DNA of 64,000 nt, taken from the NCBI RefSeq assembly GCF_052113205.1, contig NZ_JBFRCU010000027.1, positions 1 through 64,000 of the forward strand, read 5' to 3'. The notes beneath the pieces are model-generated. The model saw only the letters and a list, made by a program, of their open reading frames with translations. It was not told the origin of the DNA and searched no databases. Positions 24,202-32,768 of the stretch are shown one piece after another. A program made the translations under genes and the position numbers. Position 1 is the first letter of the stretch; each line of letters opens with the position of its first letter. Source of the stretch: Inquilinus sp052113205. Lineage in GTDB: Bacteria; Pseudomonadota; Alphaproteobacteria; DSM-16000; Inquilinaceae.

Positions 24202-25260
24202 CTACGCCCCGGCCTTCCCCAACCGGTAGAACTCGGCGTCGTCCGGGCCGATCCGCTCCGGGCGCCACCAGCGGGCCGGCTGGAAGGTCTTCTCGATGCC
24301 GTCGGCGACGCCGAGGGTCAGGGCGAACAGCGCCATGCGCACCGGCACGCCGTTGTCGGTCTGGCGGAAGATCGCCAGCCGCGGATCGGTGTTCAGGTCC
24401 TGCGCCAGGTCGTTGGCACCCGGCCGGCTGTCGCGCGGCAGCGGGTGCATCACCACCGTGTGCGGCAGGCCATGGGCGTTGAGGATACCGAGGCTGATCT
24501 GGAAGTCGGGCGCGAAGTCGGCCGACAGCTCGCCCTCGGCGAAGCGCTCCTTCTGCACCCGGGTGGCATAGATCAGGTCGGCCTTGGCGACGCCGCGCGT
24601 CACCTCGCTACGCTCCTCCACCGTGTGGCCGCGGCTGCGGGCGTGCTCGACCAGCTCGGCCGGCATGCGCAGCGGCTCGGGCGACACCAGGCTGAGGGTC
24701 AGCCCCTGGTAAAGCGACAGGATGTGGATCAGCGAATGCACGGTGCGGCCGTATTTCAGGTCGCCAACCAGGGCGATGCGGGCGCCGTCGACCGGCCGGC
24801 CGATGCGCGCGAACTCCTTCTCGATGGTGTAGATGTCGAGCAGCGCCTGGGTCGGGTGCTCGCCGGCGCCGTTGCCGCCATTGATCACCGGGATGTGCGT
24901 TGCCGCGGCGAATTCGTGGATCGCCCGCTCCTCCGGATGGCGCATCACCACCGCGTCGACATAGCCGGCAACCACCCGGGCGGTGTCGTAGATCGACTCG
25001 CCCTTGGCGATCGAGGAGAAGGTGAAGCCGGTGGTGTTGACCACGGCCCCGCCGAGGCGCTGGAAGGCGGCCTCGAAGCTGAGCCGGGTGCGGGTCGATG
25101 CCTCGAAGAACAGGCTGCCCAGCACCGCTCCCTCCAGCACCCGCGTGGTGGCGCGCCCTTGAGCGACGGGGGTGAGGAGGTCGGCGACGCGGAACACCGC
25201 GGCGAGCGAGTCGAGGGTCAACTCGCGCGTCGAGAGGAAGTGCCTGCCTTGGAAGTCCAT
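24202..25260 (-). CDS. pyrB: Aspartate carbamoyltransferase-type enzyme
   Basis: 352 residues of the aspartate/ornithine carbamoyltransferase family, most like E. coli PyrB: GSLFFEASTRTRLSFEAA (carbamoyl-phosphate loop), VDAVVMRHPEE, EHPTQALLDIYTI, VGDLKYGRTVHSL and VMHPLPR. It would condense carbamoyl phosphate and aspartate in pyrimidine synthesis. It is about 40 residues longer than E. coli PyrB, mostly at the C-terminus, and no pyrC is adjacent, unlike the usual pyrBC order. It may be a second copy or a relative with a different amine substrate. Confidence 0.78.
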   Translation of the reverse strand: MDFQGRHFLSTRELTLDSLAAVFRVADLLTPVAQGRATTRVLEGAVLGSLFFEASTRTRLSFEAAFQRLGGAVVNTTGFTFSSIAKGESIYDTARVVAGYVDAVVMRHPEERAIHEFAAATHIPVINGGNGAGEHPTQALLDIYTIEKEFARIGRPVDGARIALVGDLKYGRTVHSLIHILSLYQGLTLSLVSPEPLRMPAELVEHARSRGHTVEERSEVTRGVAKADLIYATRVQKERFAEGELSADFAPDFQISLGILNAHGLPHTVVMHPLPRDSRPGANDLAQDLNTDPRLAIFRQTDNGVPVRMALFALTLGVADGIEKTFQPARWWRPERIGPDDAEFYRLGKAGA

Positions 25261-25469
25261 GGTGTCAGCCCGCGATCCGGAGTGGGGCGGCGCGGTGGGC
25301 GCCGATGCGGAGCCGAGTCATCTCAGAGACCGTCCGCAAATGCTACTGGCATGGCCGTCTGACGGCGGTTTTTCCGCTTCCGGTGCTCACGGACCCAAAC
25401 GTCCGCTGCGCGCCGGTTCTCAAAACCACCACCAGCCGACTCATACCAGCGCACTTCCAGACGGTCTCT

Positions 25470-26486
25470 TCAGCCTTCGCGGTCTTCCGCAAGCCGTTCC
25501 GCCAGCTTCTCGTCGGTGATCAGGACGTTGACGCAGCGGCGGCGCAGCGCGGCACGGATGATCCCGAACTTGTAGCTGCCGCCCGACGCCAGCACCACGG
25601 TCGGGATCCGGGACAGGTCGTCCAGCGACAGCGACACCATGCGCCGGTTCAGCGGGTGGTCGACCGGCCGGCCCTCGGCGTCCAGCCAGTTGCCCAGCAC
25701 GTCGCCGACGGCGCCGGTCGCCCGCAGCGCTGCGGCCTCGCGGTCGACCACGCCCAGAGCCAGCATCAGGTTCTGGTCGGAGACGTTGCCGACGCTGATC
25801 AGCGCCATGTCGGCCGATTTCGCCTTGTCGTAGATCTCGCGCAGCACGCCGCGGGCGAGAAGGCCGTCGCGCTGGGCCTCGTCATCGGCATAGACCGGGG
25901 CGGCGAGATAGAAGCGCTCGGCGTCGTGCAGGTCGGCGAAGCGCGAGACGATCTCGAAGGTGTTCTCGCCCGAGCCGCGGGTCATGCTGCCGATCAGCGA
26001 GACCACGGACAGGTCGGTCATCCGCCGCCGTCGGATCGACTGCAGGCCGAGGCGCAGCGTCAGGCCCCAGCCGATGCCGACCAGCATGCCGTCATGCACG
26101 GTGTTCTCGACATAGCCGCCGAGGGCGACGCCGATGGCGGCGCGGATCTTGTCCTCGTCGCGCGGCGTCGGCACCACCACCGCGTCGCGCAGGCCATAGC
26201 GCCGGATCAGCGCCCGCTCCAGCGCGACGCAGGAGGCGAGGGGGGACTGGATGCGGATCTGGATCAGCCCGGCCTCGCGGCAGATCTGCAGGATGCGGTT
26301 GACCCGCAGGCGGGTCAACCCCAGCCGCTCGGCGATCTCGGCCTGGGTCAGGCCCTCGACGAAATATGCCCAGGCGATCCGGATCTGCTGCTGCTGCTCG
26401 GGGTCGACCGGAAGGTCGGCCGAATCCGAATCCGGCGCCCGCGGACGGGTCTTCGCGGTCTCCAGGCGGCGGCGCGTCTCGCTCAT
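25470..26486 (-). CDS. SorC/DeoR-type sugar-binding transcriptional regulator
   Basis: 338 residues. A helix-turn-helix near residues 35-75 (AWAYFVEGLTQAEIAERLGL, RLRVNRILQICREAGLIQ) precedes the SorC effector domain (LRDAVVVPTP, VGIGWGLTLR, LSVVSLIGSMTRGS, DMALISVGNV and the closing VLASGGSYKFGIIRAALRRR). Such regulators bind a phosphorylated sugar. It lies two genes from the sugar ABC operon with the 20100 palindrome, a possible target. The gap 25261-25469 between it and the carbamoyltransferase holds no gene. A 32-residue charged tail precedes the HTH. Confidence 0.88.
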   Translation of the reverse strand: MSETRRRLETAKTRPRAPDSDSADLPVDPEQQQQIRIAWAYFVEGLTQAEIAERLGLTRLRVNRILQICREAGLIQIRIQSPLASCVALERALIRRYGLRDAVVVPTPRDEDKIRAAIGVALGGYVENTVHDGMLVGIGWGLTLRLGLQSIRRRRMTDLSVVSLIGSMTRGSGENTFEIVSRFADLHDAERFYLAAPVYADDEAQRDGLLARGVLREIYDKAKSADMALISVGNVSDQNLMLALGVVDREAAALRATGAVGDVLGNWLDAEGRPVDHPLNRRMVSLSLDDLSRIPTVVLASGGSYKFGIIRAALRRRCVNVLITDEKLAERLAEDREG

Positions 26487-26748
26487 CGGTGTCCCGTCCG
26501 GCGTTTCCTGCCGCCATGGTGCGGGCAGGGCCGGTCCGCTGCAAGCGGTCCTGCAGCCATCCGGAAACGGAACGGGCCGCGCCGGTGTCCCGGTGCGGCC
26601 CGCTGCCTTTGCGACGATCGAACCATACCAAATCCGGCCACGGCCGACCAGCCGAGAAGCCGCAGGCCAGATCCGGCGGGGCGCAGGCTTGCCGCCGGCG
26701 GCTCGGCCGCCATCTCAGAGGGCGTGCGGCGGCGAGGGGACAGAAAGG

Positions 26749-27093
26749 ATGCGCAGGGGCGATCTGACGCGGCTGATCCGGATCCTGGGGATGCTCGGCT
26801 CCGACCATGACGGGGAGCGGGCGGCCGCGGCCCTGGCGGCGGACCGGCTGGTGCGCGGCAGCGGCTGGAGCTGGTCGGACCTGCTGGCGCCGGCCCGGGT
26901 GTCGCGGCCGGTCCGGGCGCAATCGGTGGATCCGCTCACCGACCGGCTCGCCGCCGCGGATTCGCGGATGCGGCAACTGCGCAGCGAGAACGCCCGGCTG
27001 CAGGAGGAGATCCGGCGGCTGAAGCGGCGGCTCGACCTGCGAACCCAACCGTTTCGCCCGGCCGCGTCGTGGAACCAGGCCGATCGATCGTGA
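26749..27093 (+). CDS. Small coiled-coil protein of unknown function
   Basis: 114 residues. The N-terminal part (RILGMLGSDHDGERAAAALA then ADRLVRGSGWSWSDLLAP) resembles the N-terminal region of DUF2786-like proteins in an alignment by eye. The second half, LTDRLAAADSRMRQLRSENA and LQEEIRRLKRRL, is a coiled coil. No membrane segment. A ribosome site AGAAAGG precedes the ATG. The gap 26487-26748 before it shows no gene. Possibly DNA-associated, but I cannot assign a function. Confidence 0.6.
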   Translation: MRRGDLTRLIRILGMLGSDHDGERAAAALAADRLVRGSGWSWSDLLAPARVSRPVRAQSVDPLTDRLAAADSRMRQLRSENARLQEEIRRLKRRLDLRTQPFRPAASWNQADRS

Positions 27094-27195
27094 TCACATC
27101 GCTGGGCAAGCTCGTATCAGAGTTCACGAACAATTCACGGTCGCCGCCAATGATGGCGTCTGCCGGAGGTGAGCCGGATCAGCGGAGGCGGTCGC

Positions 27196-27558
27196 ATGTG
27201 CCAGGGAATATCCAGCTATTATGATCTGTTTTCGGCTTTGCTGGCGGAGCGGTATTTGCAGAAGCTCGACGTCGCCCTGGACCACTGGGAGGTTCACTTC
27301 CTGCGCCGTGGGTATGATTTTCTGCGTCGCGGGATTCCGGAAGGCGCCATTTCCGCGCTGAACTATCTCGAGTTGCCGAACGAGCGTCGGGCGGTCGTGT
27401 TCACCGGTCCGATGCCGGTCACGCCGCTGACCGGCCGCGAGACGGAGGAGATCCGCCGCGGGCTCGTGCACGTCATCGCCATGGAGGAGACGCAGGTGGT
27501 GGTCTCGGCACCGCCGGCCGCGGCGCCCGACCGGATGCCGATGGCGCGGTTCGGCTAA
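27196..27558 (+). CDS. Hypothetical protein
   Basis: 120 residues from the ATG at 27196, which has GGAGG seven bases upstream. Sequence begins MCQGISSYYDLFSALLAER and shows a Tyr/Arg-rich amphipathic helix region, then a beta-rich middle (RRAVVFTGPMPVTPLTGRE) and a low-complexity tail (VSAPPAAAPDRM). I recognise no family. Local GC is lower at the start of the gene than in its neighbours. It converges on the alcohol dehydrogenase gene, overlapping its stop by a few bases. Confidence 0.6.
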   Translation: MCQGISSYYDLFSALLAERYLQKLDVALDHWEVHFLRRGYDFLRRGIPEGAISALNYLELPNERRAVVFTGPMPVTPLTGRETEEIRRGLVHVIAMEETQVVVSAPPAAAPDRMPMARFG

Positions 27559-28565
27559 ACCTCGACCAGCGCCTTGATCACCCCGGCCTCGGGGCGGCTC
27601 CAGCCCGGCACCAGGGCCGGCACCTCGGCGAGGTTGCCGCGGTGGCTGGCCAGCGCCGCGGTCGGCACATGGCCGGCCCGCATCGACGCCAGCACATGCT
27701 CGAAATCCTCGCGCGTGGCGTTGCGGCTGGCCAAGAGAGTGGTCTCGCGCTTGTGGAACTCCGGGTCGGAGAAGCCGACCTCGCCGAGGACGACGCTGAG
27801 CAGCACATAGGTGCCGGCATGCGCGACATAGGCGAAGCCCTTGCGCATCGCCGCCGGGCTGCCGGTGGCGTCGACCACCAGGTCGAAGAAGTCGCCGTCG
27901 GTCGCTCGGCTCAGCCGGTCGTCGATGTCGCCGCCGCCCTCGAACACCGCATCGGCCTGCAGCACGTCGTGGCTGAAGGCCAGTCGGCCCGGATTGAGGT
28001 CCAGCACGCTGACATGGGCGCCGCGCAGCTTCGCGAAGATGGTCGCGGCGATGCCGATCGGCCCGGCGCCGACCACCAGCACCCGGTCGCCGGCCGCCGG
28101 CGCGCCGCGGCGGATGCCATGCGCGCCGATCGCCAGGAACTCGACCATCGCCGCCTGGTCCACGGTCAGGCCCTCGGCCGGCACGACGTTCTGCTCCGGC
28201 ACCGACAGGAATTCGCACAGGCCCCCGTCGCGATGCACGCCCAGCACCGACAGGGTCTTGCAGCAATTGGTGCGGCCGCGGCGGCAGGCGCCGCAGCTGC
28301 CGCAATGCAGATAGGGCTGGATGGCGACCACCTGGCCCGGGCGGAAGGCGCTATTGCCATCAGCTTCCACTACCTCGGCGCCCAGCTCATGGCCGATGAC
28401 GCGCGGATACTCGAAATAGGGCTGGTTGCCCTTGTAGATGTGATAGTCGGTGCCGCAGATGCCGACCCGGCGGATCCGCACCATCACCTCGCCCGGGCGG
28501 CGCTGCGGCTCCGGCCGGTCGATCAGGCGCAGGGTCTCGGGCTTCTCGCAGAGGATCGCTTTCAT
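27555..28565 (-). CDS. Zinc-containing alcohol dehydrogenase (polyol/sugar type)
   Basis: 336 residues of the medium-chain family. Catalytic zinc ligands are visible in VGICGTDYHIYKGN and IGHELGAEV; the structural zinc cysteines in HCGSCGACRRGRTNCCKT; the NAD-binding loop in VLVVGAGPIGIAATIFAKLR. It resembles sorbitol, L-idonate or L-galactonate 5-dehydrogenase. The start at 28565 (MKAILCEKPET) replaces a longer frame opening at 28613. It is transcribed against a divergent ABC operon. The exact substrate is not known. Confidence 0.85.
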   Translation of the reverse strand: MKAILCEKPETLRLIDRPEPQRRPGEVMVRIRRVGICGTDYHIYKGNQPYFEYPRVIGHELGAEVVEADGNSAFRPGQVVAIQPYLHCGSCGACRRGRTNCCKTLSVLGVHRDGGLCEFLSVPEQNVVPAEGLTVDQAAMVEFLAIGAHGIRRGAPAAGDRVLVVGAGPIGIAATIFAKLRGAHVSVLDLNPGRLAFSHDVLQADAVFEGGGDIDDRLSRATDGDFFDLVVDATGSPAAMRKGFAYVAHAGTYVLLSVVLGEVGFSDPEFHKRETTLLASRNATREDFEHVLASMRAGHVPTAALASHRGNLAEVPALVPGWSRPEAGVIKALVEV

Positions 28566-28723
28566 CGTCGGTCCATGTCGGGTCGGGATGGGACGCCCAA
28601 ATTGATCGGACATATCGCGATTGTCGAGCGCGTTTGACTGGAAAGCCGGGCCGGATCTGGGACAGACTGCCGCCTGAGTCCCAAGAGGCCCGCCCAGGGC
28701 CAGCCATCCGGGGGAAGCCAGGA

Positions 28724-29554
28724 GTGCAGAGAGTCGCCGAGGCGGCGCGCGGCGGAGAGGCCCCGCCGGCCATCGCCTTTTCCGGGATTTCCGTCGCCTA
28801 TCCGCTGAAGGGCGGCGGGCGCTACGTCGCGCTGGGCGAGACCGACCTGGTGGTGGCTGACGGCGAGTTCACCGCCATCGTTGGCCCGACCGGCTGTGGC
28901 AAGTCGACCCTGCTGAACGTCGCCGCCGGGCTGGTGCCGGCGGCCTCCGGCGGCTGCACCGTGTTCGGCCGGGCGCTGCAGGGGCTGAATCGCGACGCCG
29001 GCTACCTGTTCCAGGCCGACTCCCTGATGCCGTGGAAGACCGCGCGCGACAATGTCGCCGTCGGCCTTTCGGTGCGCGGCGTGGCAGGGACGGAAGCGCG
29101 GGAGCGGGCGCAGGCCTGGCTGACGCGGGTCGGGCTGGCATCGATGGGCGACCGCTATCCGCACCAGCTGTCCGGCGGCCAGAAGAAGCGCGTCGCCCTG
29201 GCCCAGATGCTGATCCTGGAGCCGAAGCTGCTGCTGATGGACGAGCCCTTTGGCCCGCTCGACGCCCAGACCCGGATCGTGATGGGCGACCTGCTGCTGT
29301 CGCTGTGGTCGGCGGAGCGCAAGGCGGTGCTGTTCGTGACCCATGACCTGGAGGAGGCGATCGCCCTGGCCGACCGGGTGGTGGTGCTGTCGGCCGGGCC
29401 GCAGGCGCGGATCATCGCCGACCACCGGGTCGGGCTGGCCCGGCCGCGCGAGCTGGCCGAATCCCGCCACGATCCCGAATTCACGGCCCTGCACCGGGCG
29501 ATCTGGGCGGCGCTGAAGGACGAGGTGATGAAGGCCTATGGCGATGTCGTCTGA
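28724..29554 (+). CDS. ABC transporter ATPase, SsuB/TauB/ThiZ type
   Basis: 276 residues from a GTG with GGGGGAAGCCAGGA upstream. Walker A GPTGCGKST, Q-loop GYLFQADSLMPWKTARDNV, signature QLSGGQKKRVALAQ, Walker B LLLMDEPFGPLDAQ and H-loop VTHDLEEA are all present. The LMPWKTARDNV pattern is typical of the nitrate/sulfonate/taurine and thiamine-precursor importers. It overlaps the permease gene by 17 bases. Confidence 0.9.
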   Translation: MQRVAEAARGGEAPPAIAFSGISVAYPLKGGGRYVALGETDLVVADGEFTAIVGPTGCGKSTLLNVAAGLVPAASGGCTVFGRALQGLNRDAGYLFQADSLMPWKTARDNVAVGLSVRGVAGTEARERAQAWLTRVGLASMGDRYPHQLSGGQKKRVALAQMLILEPKLLLMDEPFGPLDAQTRIVMGDLLLSLWSAERKAVLFVTHDLEEAIALADRVVVLSAGPQARIIADHRVGLARPRELAESRHDPEFTALHRAIWAALKDEVMKAYGDVV

Positions 29555-30332
29555 CCGCGCCCGCATCCTGTTCTGGCAGATCGCGGTCGCCGTGATCTGT
29601 CTGCTGGCCTGGCACGTGCTGACGGCGACCAGGATCCTCGACCCGTTCTTCTTCGCCACGCCGCTCGGCGTGATCGAGCGCACCTGGAAGGACTTCGCCT
29701 CCGGCGTGATCTGGCGCCATCTCGGCGTCACCCTGCTGGAGACCGTGCTGGCCTTCGCCATCGGCTCGCTCGGCGGCGTGGCCTTGGGCTTCTGGTTCGC
29801 CCGGCGGGCCACGGCGGCGGCGGTGTTCGACCCCTACATCAAGGCCGCCAACGCGCTGCCGCGGGTGGTGCTGGCGCCGATCTTCGCGCTGTGGTTCGGC
29901 CTCGGCATCTGGTCGAAGGTGGCGCTCGGCGTCACGCTGGTGTTCTTCATTGTCTTCTTCAATGTCTACCAGGGCGTGCGCGAGGTCAGCCCGACCGTGC
30001 TGGCCAATGCCCGCATGCTGGGGATGAACGACCGGCAGCTGCTGCGCCATGTCTACATGCCGTCGGCGCTGTCCTGGGTGTTCTCCAGCCTGCACACCTC
30101 GGTCGGCTTCGCCCTGGTCGGCGCCGTGGTCGGCGAATATCTCGGCGCCACCGCCGGGCTCGGCTACCGCATCGCCCAGGCCGAGGGCGTGTTCGACGTG
30201 GTCGGCGTGTTCTCCGGCATGCTGGTGCTGTCGGCCTTCGTGGTGGCGATCGATGCTTTCGTCTCGGTGATCGAACGACGGCTCCTGGTGTGGCGGCCCG
30301 AAAGCGCGGCCGCAGCCTCGGCCCAAGGATAG
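29538..30332 (+). CDS. ABC transporter permease, SsuC/ThiX type
   Basis: 264 residues with about six spans. Motif FDPYIKAANALPRVVLAPIF and EVSPTVLANARMLGMNDRQL correspond to the coupling segments of SsuC/TauC-like permeases. Start at the ATG 29538 (MAMSS) inside the ATPase gene; a second ATG two codons later is possible. Operates with the ATPase and the NMT1-type binding protein that follow in the same operon. Confidence 0.9.
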   Translation: MAMSSDRARILFWQIAVAVICLLAWHVLTATRILDPFFFATPLGVIERTWKDFASGVIWRHLGVTLLETVLAFAIGSLGGVALGFWFARRATAAAVFDPYIKAANALPRVVLAPIFALWFGLGIWSKVALGVTLVFFIVFFNVYQGVREVSPTVLANARMLGMNDRQLLRHVYMPSALSWVFSSLHTSVGFALVGAVVGEYLGATAGLGYRIAQAEGVFDVVGVFSGMLVLSAFVVAIDAFVSVIERRLLVWRPESAAAASAQG

Positions 30333-30342
30333 GAGGAAACGG

Positions 30343-31356
30343 ATGAGAACCCTGCTGCGCGGAATCGCGCTGGTGCTTGGACTGGCGCTGGCGGTGCCGG
30401 CCATAGCGGCGCCGGAGAAGACGCATATCGCCATCGGCGTCGGCGGCAAGCCGCTGCTGTACTACCTGCCGCTGACCGTCGCCGAGAAGAAGGGCTTCTT
30501 CCAGGAGGAGGGGCTGGAGGTCGAGATCAGCGACTTCGCCGGCGGCGCCAAGAGCCTGCAGGCGATGATGGGCGGGTCGACCGACGTCACCACCGGCGCC
30601 TATGAGCACACCATCCTGATGCAGGCCAAGGGCCAGGACATCCGGGCGCTGCTCGAGCTCGGCCGCTTCCCGGGCATCGTGCTGGTGGTGCGCCAGTCGC
30701 TGGCCGGCGAGATCAAGTCGGTGGCCGACCTCAAGGGCCGCAAGATCGGCGTCACCGCTCCCGGCTCCTCGACCAACTTCTTCGTCAACGCGCTCCTGGC
30801 CAAGGAGGGGCTGACGCCGGACGACGTGTCCTTCGTCTCGGTCGGCGGCGGCCCCAGCGCGGTGGCGGCGATGCAGCATGGCGAGATCGACGCCATGGCC
30901 AATCTCGACCCGGTGATCTCGAAGCTGCAGTCCAGCGGCGCCGCCACGGTCCTGGTCGACACCCGGACGGAGGAGGGGGTGAAGGCGGTGTTCGGCGGCC
31001 CGGTGCCGGCCGCCGTGCTCTACGCCAAGGCGGACTTCATCGAGGAGAATCCGGAGACCACGCAGGCGCTGGTCAACGCCTTCATGAAGTCGCTGCGCTG
31101 GCTGGCCACGGCGACGCCGGAGGACGTGGCCGCGGTGGTGCCGGAGGAATACCTGCTGGGCGACCGCGACCTCTATGTCGCGGCGGTGAAGGCCTCGCTG
31201 CCGATGTATTCCCGCGACGGGCTGATCAAGCCGGAGGGCATGCAGACCGCACTGGACATCCTGCACCGCTTCAGCCCGGAGCTGAAGGACGCGCAGATCG
31301 ACCTGACCAAGACCTGGGACCCGCGCTTCGCCGAGAAGGCGCAGGCGATCAAGTAA
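30343..31356 (+). CDS. ABC transporter substrate-binding protein, SsuA/NMT1-THI5 type
   Basis: 337 residues, Sec signal MRTLLRGIALVLGLALAVP to AIAA. The fold pattern is visible in LTVAEKKGFFQEEGLEVEI, the acceptor loop FAGGAKSLQAMMGGSTDV, and VADLKGRKIGVTAPGSSTNF. Such proteins bind sulfonates, nitrate or thiamine precursors, and sequence alone does not tell which. The gene is third in the operon, ten bases after the permease. Ribosome site is AGGAGG. Confidence 0.9.
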   Translation: MRTLLRGIALVLGLALAVPAIAAPEKTHIAIGVGGKPLLYYLPLTVAEKKGFFQEEGLEVEISDFAGGAKSLQAMMGGSTDVTTGAYEHTILMQAKGQDIRALLELGRFPGIVLVVRQSLAGEIKSVADLKGRKIGVTAPGSSTNFFVNALLAKEGLTPDDVSFVSVGGGPSAVAAMQHGEIDAMANLDPVISKLQSSGAATVLVDTRTEEGVKAVFGGPVPAAVLYAKADFIEENPETTQALVNAFMKSLRWLATATPEDVAAVVPEEYLLGDRDLYVAAVKASLPMYSRDGLIKPEGMQTALDILHRFSPELKDAQIDLTKTWDPRFAEKAQAIK

Positions 31357-31372
31357 GGTCTGGAGCCCACCG

Positions 31373-31870
31373 ATGCGTTTCCTGATCATGAGCATTGCCG
31401 TCCTGGTCGCGACGGGAGCCCATGCGGAGGGCTTCGCCGTTCATGACCTGTCGACCGTGGCGGACGACGCGAGCGCCGCGCTCGGGGCCGGCTTCACCCA
31501 CAAGGCCGAGCCCGGGCGCGTCACGCTGTTCTGTGCCGACTGCAAGGGCGGGCCGATGATCGACATCAAGATCGGCCGCCAGACCGACGGCACGGAGCAG
31601 CGCGTGCGCTCGGGCCAGACGTCGATGGCCGATCTGGAACGGCTCTGCCAGGTCAAGGACCCGGCCTGCAGCCTGACCGGGTTGAGCGTTTCCCCCGCGG
31701 TCGGCTGGATCACCAAATGGTCCATGGGACCGATCATTGGCTCTACCGCCATCATTCTGCGCGATGGCGATCTCTTGACGATTCGGTCGGTTGCCGACGA
31801 TGCGGACACCGCTCGACGCAATGCCGAGAAGATCGTGGAAACGGTGTCGCCCAAGGTCGTCGGCCGCTAG
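31373..31870 (+). CDS. Exported hypothetical protein
   Basis: 165 residues with a signal peptide (MRFLIMSIAVLVATGAHAEG). The mature part has a C-x2-C pair (FCADCKGGP) and later two cysteines (ERLCQVKDPAC), perhaps two disulfides, and no membrane span after the signal. No family recognised. It follows the binding-protein gene by 17 bases, so it probably belongs to the operon. A 12-bp hairpin begins in its stop codon. Confidence 0.75.
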   Translation: MRFLIMSIAVLVATGAHAEGFAVHDLSTVADDASAALGAGFTHKAEPGRVTLFCADCKGGPMIDIKIGRQTDGTEQRVRSGQTSMADLERLCQVKDPACSLTGLSVSPAVGWITKWSMGPIIGSTAIILRDGDLLTIRSVADDADTARRNAEKIVETVSPKVVGR

Positions 31871-31896
31871 CTCGCGTTCCGACCGGAACGCGAGCT
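31869..31896 (+). terminator. Perfect 12-bp hairpin at operon end
   Basis: AGCTCGCGTTCC (31869-31880) pairs with GGAACGCGAGCT (31885-31896) around a GACC loop. It overlaps the stop codon of the exported hypothetical protein. There is no T run after it, so it may be a stability hairpin, or a terminator that needs Rho. Confidence 0.65.
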
Positions 31897-31919
31897 GCTG
31901 GCAGCGCAGCCAACGCCAC

Positions 31920-31949
31920 TTGACTCGATAGTTCTCTTAATCGTTAAAT
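31920..31949 (+). promoter_or_regulatory. Sigma-70-type promoter of VOC-arsR-SRPBCC operon
   Basis: TTGACT (31920-31925) and TTAAAT (31944-31949) with 18 bases between them, in an AT-rich stretch. The downstream ATG at 31978 has a GGAGATGA ribosome site. The spacing and bases fit a vegetative promoter. No clear ArsR palindrome is seen by eye. Confidence 0.55.
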
Positions 31950-31977
31950 ATTTCCTATTGAGTGAAGGAGATGAGCC

Positions 31978-32439
31978 ATGGCCGAATCTGCCCCGCGCCC
32001 GGCGCTGACGCCGAGCGTCTTCTACAAGGACCCCAAGGCTGCCCTCGACTGGCTGGAAAAGGCCTTCGGCTTCGAGCGCAGCATGGTCATCACCGACCAG
32101 GACGGGAACCTCGCCCATTCCGAGATGCGGGTTGGCGACGGCCTGATCTATGTCGGGTCGGAGTGGACGGACACCGTCGCCAGCCCGGCCTCGGTCGGCG
32201 GCAAGAACACCCAGTCGATCCATGTTCACGTCCAGCATGACATCGACGACCACTGCGCCCGGGCGAAGGCGGCCGGGGCGGTGATCCTGCAGGGCCCGTC
32301 CGACCAGTTCTACGGCGACCGCACCTACCGCGCGACCGACCCGGAAGGTCATGTCTGGGTCTTCGGCCAGACCGTCCGAAGCGTCTCTCGCGAGGAGGCG
32401 GAGCACGCGTCGGGGCTGAAGATCGAAGGCTGGATGTGA
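31978..32439 (+). CDS. VOC-family (glyoxalase/PhnB-like) protein
   Basis: 153 residues. Two beta-alpha-beta-beta-beta units can be read: SVFYKDPKAALDWLEKAFGF and HSEMRVGDGLIYVGSEW, then SIHVHVQHDIDDHCARAKAA and RTYRATDPEGHVWVFGQTV. The second half contains the PhnB-type DPEGHVW. Such proteins bind a metal or small molecule. The overlap with the ArsR gene (GTGA) shows one operon. Confidence 0.87.
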   Translation: MAESAPRPALTPSVFYKDPKAALDWLEKAFGFERSMVITDQDGNLAHSEMRVGDGLIYVGSEWTDTVASPASVGGKNTQSIHVHVQHDIDDHCARAKAAGAVILQGPSDQFYGDRTYRATDPEGHVWVFGQTVRSVSREEAEHASGLKIEGWM

Positions 32440-32768
32440 AGCCAGCCGCCGCGCTCGACCAGACCCTGGCGGCCCTCGCCGACCCGCATCGCCGGCGGGT
32501 GGTCGAGCTGCTGCGCGAGCGGCCGCGGCGGGCGGGGGAGCTGGCGGAGGCGCTGGGCCTCAACCCGCCCGCGCTCAGCCGGCACCTGCGCACGCTGAAG
32601 GCCGGCGGCTTGGTCGAGGAGGCGCATCCGGAGTTCGACGCCCGTGTCCGCATCTACAGCCTGAGACCGGAACCGATGGCCGATCTGAAAGCCTGGCTGG
32701 GTGAGACCGAGCGGCTGTGGGCCGATCAGCTCGCCGCGTTCAAGGTGCATCTGGAGCGACCGGAATGA
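32436..32768 (+). CDS. ArsR-family transcriptional regulator
   Basis: 110 residues with a winged helix (LAALADPHRRRVVELLRERP, AGELAEALGLNPPALSRHLR, TLKAGGLVEEAHPE). No metal-binding cysteine cluster is seen, so it is the small-molecule or stress type that often sits beside SRPBCC genes. GTG start overlaps the VOC gene stop; its own stop overlaps the next start (ATGA). Likely controls its own operon from the promoter at 31920. Confidence 0.9.
   Translation: MKPAAALDQTLAALADPHRRRVVELLRERPRRAGELAEALGLNPPALSRHLRTLKAGGLVEEAHPEFDARVRIYSLRPEPMADLKAWLGETERLWADQLAAFKVHLERPE

Noticed and set aside
26483..26713. A 76-codon minus-strand frame upstream of the SorC gene
   Set aside because: Composition is like other shadow frames (Arg/Pro/Ala-rich), no ribosome site, no recognisable motif.
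27122..27136. GTTC-N7-ATTC, near the alphaproteobacterial LexA box GTTC-N7-GTTC
   Set aside because: One arm has a mismatch and the next gene is not a DNA-repair gene.
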